In this document: positions 1 through 8,037 of the stretch, one piece after another
How the letters are laid out: each line of letters starts with the position of its first letter
Numbering within the stretch: the stretch's first letter is position 1
DNA from: Corynebacterium resistens DSM 45100
GTDB lineage: Bacteria; Actinomycetota; Actinomycetes; Mycobacteriales; Mycobacteriaceae
Length of the DNA stretch: 64,000 bases
Direction: 5' to 3'
Assembly: GCF_000177535.2 (NCBI RefSeq)
Contig: NC_015673.1
Location: forward strand, 930,001-994,000
Notes under the pieces: generated by a model
Seen by the model: the letters and a program-made list of their open reading frames with translations, nothing else
Databases searched by the model: none
What the model was told of the DNA's origin: nothing
Program-made: the position numbers and the translations under genes

Positions 1-1
1 T

Positions 2-337
2 CCAGAAAAAACCACCGGCGTTGAGCTCACATCCGCCGCAGTAGAAAAGGCTTCCACTCTGCTGGCTCAGGAAGGGCGCACGGACCTTTCCCTGCGCATC
101 GCGGTGCAGCCAGGTGGCTGTGCTGGTCTGCGCTACCAGCTGTTCTTCGATGACCGCGAGCTCGATGGCGACCTCGTTGATGAATACGAGGGCGTTAACC
201 TCGTTGTGGATCGCATGTCCGCTCCATACTTGATGGGTGCAAAGATCGACTTTGCGGACACCATTGAGTCCCAAGGTTTCACCATCGATAACCCGAACGC
301 TTCTGGCTCCTGCGCCTGTGGCGATTCCTTCTCCTAA
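2..337 (+). CDS. erpA: Iron-sulfur cluster insertion protein, ErpA/IscA (HesB) family, 5'-truncated by window edge
   Basis: The reading frame enters from the left edge and ends at a TAA at 335-337, so only the C-terminal 111 residues are present. The A-type carrier signature is visible: a first cysteine in PGGCAGL and the C-terminal pair in SGSCACGDSF. These three cysteines bind the Fe-S cluster that is handed to apo-proteins. Small HesB proteins lie beside asnB and ctaC in C. glutamicum and M. tuberculosis, which supports the call. A short perfect palindrome directly follows the stop. The real start lies outside the window. Confidence 0.9.
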   Translation, partial: PEKTTGVELTSAAVEKASTLLAQEGRTDLSLRIAVQPGGCAGLRYQLFFDDRELDGDLVDEYEGVNLVVDRMSAPYLMGAKIDFADTIESQGFTIDNPNASGSCACGDSFS

Positions 338-351
338 CCCCAATTGGGGTT
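336..351. terminator. Short palindromic terminator between convergent erpA and esrI
   Basis: AACCCCAATTGGGGTT is a perfect palindrome overlapping the erpA stop. It lies between two convergent genes and can form a small hairpin on either strand. The stem is short and the T-run is weak, so this is a tentative terminator. Confidence 0.4.
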
Positions 352-378
352 TAACCCATTCTCAGCGTTCGGGCTGGC

Positions 379-1725
379 CTACTCCTTCACCACGTTCAGT
401 GTGGAAAGTGTTGAGGAGACGTTGAGCGCAAGCTCCGGCAGCTCCGAACGCTTCTTTTCTAGATTCTCAGACCAGTCGCTACCTTTGACAGTTACGTCCC
501 GTGCGGCATCACAGCTATCCGTAGAACCGAACACGGCTCGGCAGTTTAACTTGAGGCGGTAACTCGGACCGTTCGTCCGGTGAGGGATCTTCAGGTCTAC
601 TGACGAGGCATAGAGCCGGACATCATGTTCGCTATTGCGGTGTATCTCCACTTCGTCGAGCAGGATCTTGGTGCTGGAAATAGTGATGGTGGTCTGCGCT
701 TTTTCTTTCGTGTTGAGGTGCACCGTGCCGGTGCTTCCCAGCATGGCAACACTCGAATCTCTGTTTCCCTGGATAAGGCCCACTGCTGCCATGCCGGTGA
801 GAACCAAGATGATCGTGAGGAAAACTGAGACAATGCCCATGAGGATCCGCTTACCTTTGGGTGCTTGCTTTGCTTTTTTAGCTTTCGGATCATCCGCCTG
901 CACGCTATCGCTGCCGAGTACGTGATCTGGGTCAGGAAGATCCCAAGCGAACGGAGCTGCGCCCAGTGGATCCCACGATGGGGGAGTTGGTTCCTGTGGT
1001 GCAAAGCCTTCGACCGGGGTGAATTGTGGCGGGGCTGGTAGCTGAGGGTTGCCGTTCGTGGCAGTCGTTTTGACCGGTCCCGTTGTGGCGTCGAAATGAG
1101 AAGCAAGTGGTGTGCCCGGGTAAGGGTGCCACTGCAATACGGCTGGAGGCTCCGGCTGACGTTGATGTAGTAGCCACAGCAGCAGAGCTCCCACCGCAAG
1201 GCCCACCAAACCCCATCCTTCGGTAAGCCAGCTGGAGCTAGCCAGTGAGATCACCATGAATACGAGCAGCACCCAAGCGATGTTCTTGTCGTTGGAGTAC
1301 CGGGGGGCTTGCGCGTTATTCAGCACGGTTTCAAAGGGTGATAACGGCACTGAGTAGCGGGGCATGAGCAGCATACATAGGCCGTAGAGAAGGAACCCGC
1401 CTCCGCCGGTAAGCGCCAATACCGCGAAGAACAGCCGGACGAGGTTTGGGTCTACTTGATAGCGAACGGCAATGCCTTCGGCTACACCAAAGAACCACGC
1501 ATCGGAATTTTGCTCGCGCGGTAGGCGCACTGGGCGAGTAGCCCAGATCGTCTTAGCATCATTACCTATGTCGGTACCGAAGCCGGGGTTGGAAGCCTTG
1601 CCACGATCGCCGCGTGGTGTGGACTGCCCACCGGTGCCAGGGCGGGCATTGTCACTGGCTTCATTGTGGGAATGTGATCTGTGGGACCCGTATGGGTTTT
1701 CAGGGGAGTTCATTGTGTTGGTCAT
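379..1725 (-). CDS. esrI: PspC-domain membrane protein, probable inhibitor of the adjacent two-component system (EsrI-like)
   Basis: The 448-residue protein has a polar N-terminus of about 65 residues, a PspC domain (about residues 66-125, with FFGVAEGIAVRYQVD), further membrane segments near 150-187, a proline-rich linker, and another membrane segment near 295-320 (ILMGIVSVFLTIILVLTGM). It ends in a predicted extracytoplasmic C-terminal part. It is divergent from a kinase that itself starts with a PspC domain, followed by a LuxR-type regulator. This is the architecture of the C. glutamicum envelope-stress system EsrISR, in which EsrI is inhibitory. Function is inferred from that layout; the PspC domain is seen directly. 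Confidence 0.7.
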   Translation of the reverse strand: MTNTMNSPENPYGSHRSHSHNEASDNARPGTGGQSTPRGDRGKASNPGFGTDIGNDAKTIWATRPVRLPREQNSDAWFFGVAEGIAVRYQVDPNLVRLFFAVLALTGGGGFLLYGLCMLLMPRYSVPLSPFETVLNNAQAPRYSNDKNIAWVLLVFMVISLASSSWLTEGWGLVGLAVGALLLWLLHQRQPEPPAVLQWHPYPGTPLASHFDATTGPVKTTATNGNPQLPAPPQFTPVEGFAPQEPTPPSWDPLGAAPFAWDLPDPDHVLGSDSVQADDPKAKKAKQAPKGKRILMGIVSVFLTIILVLTGMAAVGLIQGNRDSSVAMLGSTGTVHLNTKEKAQTTITISSTKILLDEVEIHRNSEHDVRLYASSVDLKIPHRTNGPSYRLKLNCRAVFGSTDSCDAARDVTVKGSDWSENLEKKRSELPELALNVSSTLSTLNVVKE

Positions 1726-1760
1726 GCTTTCATGATGGCGCTGCTACCAGCATTTTTACA

Positions 1761-1807
1761 TCAGGGAGGAACCCTGATTCCTGATAATCAGGGTAATCCC
1801 TGATTCC
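1761..1807. promoter_or_regulatory. Palindrome cluster (TCAGGG/CCCTGA half-sites) in the esrI-esrS divergent promoter region
   Basis: TCAGGG-N5-CCCTGA lies at 1761-1777, an overlapping palindrome CCTGATAATCAGG at 1780-1792, and TCAGGG-N4-CCCTGA at 1788-1803. CCCTGATTCC occurs twice, at 1772-1781 and 1798-1807, 26 bp apart. Four half-sites of the same hexamer in 43 bp between divergent genes of one signalling module look like an operator for the module's own response regulator. The regulator assignment is inference. Confidence 0.6.
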
Positions 1808-1840
1808 CGTGGTTCGCCCTGTACTGGCATGCTCTAAAGC

Positions 1841-3208
1841 ATGTATCCACGTTTTCATCGTGTACGTCGTGGCCGAGTGTTGGCCGGGGTATGCACGGGC
1901 TTGGCCGCCCACCTAGGGGTGGATGTGCGCTGGGTTCGTCTGGTTTTTCTCGCCATTGCAGCCGTACCTCTGGCTGGCGTGGCGGTCTACGGCGCTTTGA
2001 CTCTTTTATCTGACGCCGTCGAGGAACCCGGCCAAGCCCTCAACCCAGCCAGTGCGCGGCGCTTTGCCAACTTTGAGCAGGGAGCTCGCGGTGGGGTTGG
2101 CGCGCTATCGGATCCAGCGGACGTAGTGGACTGGAGTCTGTTCGCTGCGGCTGTGGTACTCACTTTCGCGACCAACGTGGCGAGCTCTGCATACCTGCCC
2201 GCGACAATCGGTATTTCCATCGCCATCTTGGGCGCACTTTTGGTGTGGCGAAATACCCGGATTCCGGATTCGCAAGGTTCTCTCTTCGGTTCGGTGCAAT
2301 GGGACGGGAATGAGGATTCTCAGCGCCCACGACCACTAACGCTGCAGTGGGTGAGCGCGATCGGTGGCGTGGTGCTGCTCGCCGTTGGCGCGGGCGTGGC
2401 CGTCTACCTGCTCAACAGCAACGTGGTCGGTTCAACGGCGGGTGATCAATCAGTTCCTGCTGATGGAAGACTGACTTTAGGTGCACTGGGGTGGGCAATG
2501 GCAGCTGGTGGTGCGCTGCTCATCGGATTGCTCGTTGTTTGTATTCCACTGTGGCTGCGGTTGTGGAACACCGCCGCGGCAGCGGCGGAAGAACGTGCGC
2601 GCGAGCGGGAGCGCGCAAAGATCGCTTCGCGAATACACGACAGCGTGCTGCAAACCTTGGCGCTGATCCAGAAGCAATCCGAAGATTCCCGCGTGACGGC
2701 CTTGGCCCGTACCCAAGAACGGCAATTGCGGCAGTGGCTTTTTGGTGCGGAAGAATCCGTCAAAACACAAACTATCTTCGGCGCTATTCGGGTGGCCAGC
2801 GGCGAGGTCGAGGACATGTTCGGTGTGCAGATTCGCCCAGTTTTCGTGGGCGCCGACCGCCCGACAACAGAAAGCTCGCAAGAGCTGGTATTCGCTGCAC
2901 GAGAAGCCATGGTGAACGCCGCTAAGCATTCCGGGTGCGATGAGATCAATGTTTTTGTGGAAAGCTCCGAAGGCTTCATTGAACTGTTTGTTCGCGATCG
3001 TGGTGCAGGTTTCGATGTCAGCGCAGTACCCGCGGATCGACATGGGGTACGCGATTCGATTATCGCTCGGATGCAACGCATCGGCGGGGAGGTAGATATT
3101 GACTCGGGTAGCTTTGGAACTGAACTAAGTTTTAGACTTCCGTTGAGCGCCGAAAACGCTACAAGCACTGCCCACCCAACAACGCTAGAAGAAAAACTAG
3201 ATGATTAA
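1841..3208 (+). CDS. esrS: Sensor histidine kinase with N-terminal PspC domain (EsrS-like, HisKA_3 type)
   Basis: The 455-residue protein begins with a PspC domain (about 1-62), continues with several membrane segments to about residue 245, and has a HisKA_3 dimerisation helix with RIHDSVLQTLALIQ (phospho-acceptor His near 266). The ATPase domain follows, with N-box AREAMVNAAKHSG and G-box VRDRGAGFD. It should phosphorylate the LuxR-type regulator encoded by the overlapping downstream gene. There is no clear Shine-Dalgarno before ATG 1841; a short inverted repeat (CATGCT/AGCATG) overlaps the start codon. Lia/Esr-type kinases sense cell-envelope damage, and the PspC domain shared with the divergent protein suggests the two interact in the membrane. 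Confidence 0.85.
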   Translation: MYPRFHRVRRGRVLAGVCTGLAAHLGVDVRWVRLVFLAIAAVPLAGVAVYGALTLLSDAVEEPGQALNPASARRFANFEQGARGGVGALSDPADVVDWSLFAAAVVLTFATNVASSAYLPATIGISIAILGALLVWRNTRIPDSQGSLFGSVQWDGNEDSQRPRPLTLQWVSAIGGVVLLAVGAGVAVYLLNSNVVGSTAGDQSVPADGRLTLGALGWAMAAGGALLIGLLVVCIPLWLRLWNTAAAAAEERARERERAKIASRIHDSVLQTLALIQKQSEDSRVTALARTQERQLRQWLFGAEESVKTQTIFGAIRVASGEVEDMFGVQIRPVFVGADRPTTESSQELVFAAREAMVNAAKHSGCDEINVFVESSEGFIELFVRDRGAGFDVSAVPADRHGVRDSIIARMQRIGGEVDIDSGSFGTELSFRLPLSAENATSTAHPTTLEEKLDD

Positions 3209-3923
3209 CCCTCTACCCGCTACGGCACCCATTCGCGTATTCCTTGTTGACGATCACTCAATCTTTCGCGCAGGTTTGCGCGCTGAATTAGGAGCCGCTG
3301 GGAACGGGGTAATCGACATCATCGGGGAAGCTGGCAGTGTGCGAGAGGCCACCACCCAGATCGCGGATTTAACTCCTGACGTGGTGTTACTTGATGTGCA
3401 CATGCCAGATGGCGGAGGTTTGGCTATCGTGCAGCACTGCATAACCGCGGGGTATTCCACCCGCTTTTTGTGCCTTTCCGTTTCCGATGCAGCGGAAGAT
3501 GTCATCGCGCTCATCCGAGCAGGGGCACGGGGGTATGTTACTAAAACTATTGAATCCCGTGAGCTCGTTTCGGCCATCGGCCGCGTGCACTCCGGCGACG
3601 CAGTCTTTTCGCCCAAGCTTGCGGGCTATGTTCTAGATGCATTTTCGACGCCCACCTCGGGCCAATCGAACCAATACATGGCGGGGGCGGGGGAGCCCGT
3701 GGCGGCGTCGGAAGAAGATGAAGAAAAACGGTTGGTCCTCGACGAGCTAACGAGGAGGGAGAAGGAAGTGCTTCGCCTGCTCGCACGAGGTTATACCTAC
3801 CGTGAGATGGCGGAGCGACTGTTTATCTCCGTGAAGACCGTGGAGACACATGTGTCGAATATTTTGCGTAAAACCCAGCAGAGCAATCGCCATGCGCTGA
3901 CCCGCTGGGTGGGGGATCGCTGA
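3201..3923 (+). CDS. esrR: NarL/LuxR-family response regulator (EsrR-like)
   Basis: The 240-residue protein has a receiver domain (acidic pair D17-D18, phospho-acceptor D65 in VVLLDVHMP, a conserved lysine in RGYVTKTIES), a linker, and a C-terminal LuxR-type helix-turn-helix (LTRREKEVLRLLARGYTYREMAERLFISVKTVETHVSNIL). Its ATG overlaps the kinase stop region by 8 bp, showing translational coupling. The palindrome cluster upstream of the kinase is its most likely target. A 30-residue acidic linker between the domains (about 148-178) is longer than usual. Confidence 0.88.
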   Translation: MINPLPATAPIRVFLVDDHSIFRAGLRAELGAAGNGVIDIIGEAGSVREATTQIADLTPDVVLLDVHMPDGGGLAIVQHCITAGYSTRFLCLSVSDAAEDVIALIRAGARGYVTKTIESRELVSAIGRVHSGDAVFSPKLAGYVLDAFSTPTSGQSNQYMAGAGEPVAASEEDEEKRLVLDELTRREKEVLRLLARGYTYREMAERLFISVKTVETHVSNILRKTQQSNRHALTRWVGDR

Positions 3924-3949
3924 TCCTGCTTCCGGTGTGAAGGCTGATG

Positions 3950-5887
3950 CTAGAGCTGCACCGGGTAATCGCGCTGATCAATCTGCGGATCGATGCGCTT
4001 TTCCACGAAAATACCGTGCCACACCATGAATGCCAGCACCGTCCACAAGCGGCGGGAGTGGTCAGGGCCGGAACCGGAGGTCATGGCCTCGCGGTGCTCG
4101 TCGAGCATCTTGAGTACCTCTTGCTTGTTGTACAAGTGGTCCGTCTGCGAATCCTGGATGGTCGACTTCGCCCAGGCGTAAAGCTCCTCGCCGGCCAACC
4201 AGTGACGAATAGGCACGGGGAAGCCCAGCTTTTTGCGGTTGAGCACATGCGCTGGCACGATGCGCTCCATCGCTTTGCGGAGGGCGTACTTGGTGGTGCC
4301 GTGGGAGATCTTCAGGTCGTGTGGCAAAGTTTCGGCTGCCTCGAAAACCACCTTGTCAAGGAAAGGAACGCGCAACTCGAGCGAGTTGGCCATGGTGATT
4401 TTGTCCGCCTTGACCAAAATATCGCCACGCATCCACGTGAACAGATCCAAGTGCTGCATCCGGGCAACTGGATCCATGTCCTTGGACTTGGCGTAGATAG
4501 GTGCCGTGACTTCGCGGTGGTCCCATTCGGGGCGAACTTCACGCAAAACGCGTTCTAACTGTTGGTAGTTAAAGGAGCGAGCGTTGCCGTAGTAGCGCTC
4601 CTCCATCGGGGTGGTACCACGCTGCAGCAAAGACTTGCCACGCATGCCCTCAGGGAGTGCATCGCCGAGTTTGCCCAACACACGATTAATAGGCGTGGGG
4701 AGCTTCTCGAAAGGTGCCAAACTCAGTGGCTCTTTATAGATGGTGTAGCCACCGAACAGCTCGTCGGCTCCTTCACCCGAAAGAACCACCTTAACGTGTT
4801 TCCGGGCTTCGGCTGCCACAAAGTACAGAGGCACGAGCGCTGGATCCGCGACAGGATCATCGAGGTACCACATGATTTTCGGGATCGCATTGGCGAACTC
4901 TTCTGGGGAGACGACCTTAACGATATGCTCGGCACCAATGGCAGCCGCAGATTCGGCGGCGACATCGACCTCGGAATATCCTTCACGCTCGAAACCCGTG
5001 GTGAACGTGAGCAAGTCGGGGTTGTGGCGCTTTGCGAGAGTTGCAATGGCCGTGGAATCAATACCGCCGGAGAGGAAGGAACCGACTGTCACATCGGCGC
5101 GCATGTGTTTCGCGACGGAGTCCTCCAGTGCTTCGGCGATCTTCTGGAAAACTGCATCTTCATCGCCGGATGCGACCTTTTTGACGGGGAAACGAGGTTC
5201 AAACCATCGCTTTTCCTGTAACTCGCCACTTGGGCTGATGGTGGCATAGGAACCTGATTCCAGGCGCCGGATGTTTTGGTGGAGGCTTTCAGGTTCTGGC
5301 ACATACTGAAGGTCGGTGTAATGCGCTAGAGCACGAACATCCAAGGATTCGTCTAGCCCGATACTTTCCGCCATCGACAGAATGCACTTCTTCTCCGAGC
5401 TAAACGCAGTGCCAGCCGGAGTGGTGGCGTAGTACAGCGGTTTAATTCCGAATTGGTCGCGAGCCATGAACAGCGAACGATTCTTGGTATCCCAGATGGC
5501 AAACGCGAACATGCCACGCAGGTGGTTGACCACATCGGCGCCCCAGTGATGGAACCCCACCACAATCGTTTCGCCGTCGCCTTCAGTGTTAAAGGTATAT
5601 CCAGCCTTCTGAAGTTCTTCGCGTAGCTCGATGTAGTTGTAGATCTCGCCGTTGAAGGTTAGGGCGTAGCGGTCCGCTTCGCCCTCTGGCCCCCATTGCA
5701 ATGGTTGATGGGAATGCGCGATATCGATGATGGAAAGCCGGTTAAAACCGAACACCACAGTGTCATCGTGCCATGTACCGCTGTCATCCGGACCGCGGTG
5801 ATGCATGCAGGGTAGTGCAGCGGCTACCGCGTCGACATATTTCTCGGCAGCCCCTTCGGCTGCAATAAAACCTAGCAATCCACACAT
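3950..5887 (-). CDS. ltsA: Glutamine-dependent asparagine synthetase-like amidotransferase AsnB/LtsA
   Basis: The 645-residue protein starts MCGLLGF, so Cys2 is the class II glutaminase nucleophile. The synthetase half carries the PP-loop FLSGGIDSTAIA near residue 265. In C. glutamicum (LtsA) and M. tuberculosis (AsnB, Rv2201) this conserved neighbour of ctaC is tied to cell-wall integrity and lysozyme resistance through amidation of meso-diaminopimelate in peptidoglycan, rather than only asparagine synthesis. The gene is convergent with the response-regulator gene and divergent from pqo. Family membership is certain; the meso-DAP role is inferred from orthology. Confidence 0.9.
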   Translation of the reverse strand: MCGLLGFIAAEGAAEKYVDAVAAALPCMHHRGPDDSGTWHDDTVVFGFNRLSIIDIAHSHQPLQWGPEGEADRYALTFNGEIYNYIELREELQKAGYTFNTEGDGETIVVGFHHWGADVVNHLRGMFAFAIWDTKNRSLFMARDQFGIKPLYYATTPAGTAFSSEKKCILSMAESIGLDESLDVRALAHYTDLQYVPEPESLHQNIRRLESGSYATISPSGELQEKRWFEPRFPVKKVASGDEDAVFQKIAEALEDSVAKHMRADVTVGSFLSGGIDSTAIATLAKRHNPDLLTFTTGFEREGYSEVDVAAESAAAIGAEHIVKVVSPEEFANAIPKIMWYLDDPVADPALVPLYFVAAEARKHVKVVLSGEGADELFGGYTIYKEPLSLAPFEKLPTPINRVLGKLGDALPEGMRGKSLLQRGTTPMEERYYGNARSFNYQQLERVLREVRPEWDHREVTAPIYAKSKDMDPVARMQHLDLFTWMRGDILVKADKITMANSLELRVPFLDKVVFEAAETLPHDLKISHGTTKYALRKAMERIVPAHVLNRKKLGFPVPIRHWLAGEELYAWAKSTIQDSQTDHLYNKQEVLKMLDEHREAMTSGSGPDHSRRLWTVLAFMVWHGIFVEKRIDPQIDQRDYPVQL

Positions 5888-6050
5888 GTGCCCTGACTTT
5901 ACGCCGGGCGGGGGACGACGGTCTACATCGCCACGCGACTAACGCCCACGATAAAGAGCTCCAATCGACTCCTGGGTGGCGCGGCAGTGGTCCAGGATGC
6001 GGTCCTTGACCATGGCGGGGCCCTCGAAGCCCGGCGTACACTTGAGAAAC

Positions 6051-7814
6051 ATGGCTAAGAATTTCGCAGAACTGTTAGTAGCAAACCTCGAAAAACAAGG
6101 CGTAAAACGAATCTTCGGACTGGTTGGTGACAGCCTAAATCCCATTGTGGATGCAGTCCGACAATCAAACATTGAGTGGATCCATGTTCGCAACGAGGAA
6201 GCAGCAGCTTTCGCGGCGGGCGCTGAATCTCTCATCACTGGCGACCTCGCAGTCTGCGCCGGTTCCTGTGGGCCCGGAAACACCCACCTCATCCAAGGTC
6301 TCTACGATTCCCACCGCAATGGCGCGAAAGTCCTCGCGATTGCATCCCACATTCCCAGCGTGCAGATCGGTTCCAAGTTCTTTCAGGAAACCCACCCGGA
6401 GATGATCTTCCAAGAGTGCTCTGGCTACTGCGAAGTAATCAACTCCACAGAGCAGGGCACACGTGTTGTTCACAACGCAATCCAATCCACCATGGGTGGA
6501 TATGGTGTGTCCGTCATCGTGGTTCCAGGCGATATTTCGTCCCAGAAGGTAGAGACGGACAGGTTCCTCCGCTCGGAAATCGCTAAGGGGCGCCCAGTGA
6601 CTTTCCCTGATTCTCGTCAGGCAGCTGCGCTGGCACAGGCTATCAATGAAGCAAAGACCGTCACTTTGTTCTGTGGTGCTGGCGCTAACGGTGCGCGCGA
6701 GCAGGTATTGAAGCTTGCGGAAAAGATCAAGTCCCCGGTTGGGCACGCATTTGGCGGAAAGATGCACATCCAGCACAACAATCCATTTGACGTCGGTATG
6801 TCCGGCCTTCTGGGGTATGGCGCTGCTCGCGACGCGATGCATGATGCCGACCTTCTCATTCTCCTCGGTACCGATTTCCCATACTCAGAGTTTCTGCCGG
6901 AAGACAACGTGGCACAAGTCGATGTCGATGCGCGGGCGATTGGGCGTCGAACCACAGTGAAGTACCCAGTGGTAGGAGACGTGGCCGCGACGATTGAGTC
7001 CATCTTGGACCACGTTGACGAAAAGTCGGATCGGTCCTTCCTTGATAAGCAACTCCGCAATCACGCGAAGGCTCTGGAGAATGTGGTTGGCGTGTACACC
7101 GATAAGGCAAGGAAGTCTAAGGCGCCGATTCATCCCGAATTCCTTGCGGACACGATTGACCGATTGGCTGATGAAGACGCCGTGTTTACTGTCGATACCG
7201 GCATGTGCAACGTATGGGGTGCTCGGTACATCACTCCTAACGGCAAGCGCGAGGAAATTGGCTCCTTCCGTCACGGCACTATGGCGAACGCCTTGCCACA
7301 GGCGATTGGCGTGCAAGCGGCCGATAGGGATCGTCAGGTAATCACCTTCTCCGGTGATGGCGGTCTGGGTATGCTCATGGGTGAACTGCTGACAGTCAAG
7401 CTTCATAACTTGCCTGTGAAGACAATCGTCTTCAACAATTCCTCGCTGGGCATGGTCAAGCTCGAAATGTTGGTGGACGGACTGCCGGATTTCCAGACTG
7501 ATCACGAGGCCGTGAACTTCTACGAAATCGCTAAGGCTGCCGGTATTAAGGCATATCGCGTGGAAAAGAAGGAAGACGTCGAGCCTGTGCTGCGAGAAGC
7601 GTTGGCATATGACGGACCTGTGCTGGTTGATGTAGTCACCGACCCGAACGCATTGTCACTGCCACCAGAAATCACGTGGGAGATGATGATGGGATTCTCC
7701 AAGGCGGCCGCCCGTACCGTCTTTGATGGCGGGGTGGGCCGAATGGTTGAGCTGGCTCGGTCGAATCTGCGGCATATTGGTGCCGCGGGGCAGATTGAAG
7801 CTAATAAGTTCTAG
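6051..7814 (+). CDS. pqo: Pyruvate:quinone oxidoreductase (pyruvate dehydrogenase [quinone], PoxB/Pqo)
   Basis: The enzyme oxidises pyruvate to acetate and CO2 and passes electrons to menaquinone at the membrane. The 587-residue protein has the ThDP-family three-domain layout: an N-terminal Pyr domain with catalytic Glu in HVRNEEAAAFAAG, a central FAD domain, and a C-terminal PP domain with the Mg-ThDP motif GDGGLGMLMGEL...NNSSLGM. Its end (GGVGRMVELARSNLRHIGAAGQIE) corresponds to the lipid-binding C-terminal peptide of PoxB. ATG 6051 (MAKNFAELL) is chosen because upstream in-frame codons are poor and homologues start here. It sits between ltsA and ctaC, which are adjacent in C. glutamicum and M. 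tuberculosis. Confidence 0.92.
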   Translation: MAKNFAELLVANLEKQGVKRIFGLVGDSLNPIVDAVRQSNIEWIHVRNEEAAAFAAGAESLITGDLAVCAGSCGPGNTHLIQGLYDSHRNGAKVLAIASHIPSVQIGSKFFQETHPEMIFQECSGYCEVINSTEQGTRVVHNAIQSTMGGYGVSVIVVPGDISSQKVETDRFLRSEIAKGRPVTFPDSRQAAALAQAINEAKTVTLFCGAGANGAREQVLKLAEKIKSPVGHAFGGKMHIQHNNPFDVGMSGLLGYGAARDAMHDADLLILLGTDFPYSEFLPEDNVAQVDVDARAIGRRTTVKYPVVGDVAATIESILDHVDEKSDRSFLDKQLRNHAKALENVVGVYTDKARKSKAPIHPEFLADTIDRLADEDAVFTVDTGMCNVWGARYITPNGKREEIGSFRHGTMANALPQAIGVQAADRDRQVITFSGDGGLGMLMGELLTVKLHNLPVKTIVFNNSSLGMVKLEMLVDGLPDFQTDHEAVNFYEIAKAAGIKAYRVEKKEDVEPVLREALAYDGPVLVDVVTDPNALSLPPEITWEMMMGFSKAAARTVFDGGVGRMVELARSNLRHIGAAGQIEANKF

Positions 7815-7957
7815 CACTTATTTGGGGGAGTACACCCGAATAGGTAAATGTGACCCGCCAGATAGTGGATTTAATGCGCATATGGTCTAAGGTCATTGTG
7901 TGAAGCAGTCTCCTGCTGCGTGGCTCAGAATCGTTTACTGCAGGCGAAAGAGTCAGT

Positions 7958-7983
7958 AAAACCCCAGAACAATCGGGGGTTTT
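7958..7983 (+). terminator. Hairpin with T-tail between pqo and ctaC
   Basis: AAAACCCC (7958-7965) pairs with GGGGTTTT (7976-7983) across a 10-nt loop, giving a rho-independent-like hairpin 55 bp before the ctaC start. It may end pqo transcription. It could also attenuate transcripts entering ctaC, since it lies well downstream of the pqo stop. Confidence 0.5.
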
Positions 7984-8037
7984 CACGGAAGCGTGGTGGG
8001 AGGCGAAGTGACGTGTGATTGAGGAAGGCAAACTCGC

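Noticed and set aside
3947..4558. A 203-codon frame on the plus strand over ltsA
   Set aside because: It is fully embedded in the conserved ltsA gene on the other strand and has no domain signature.
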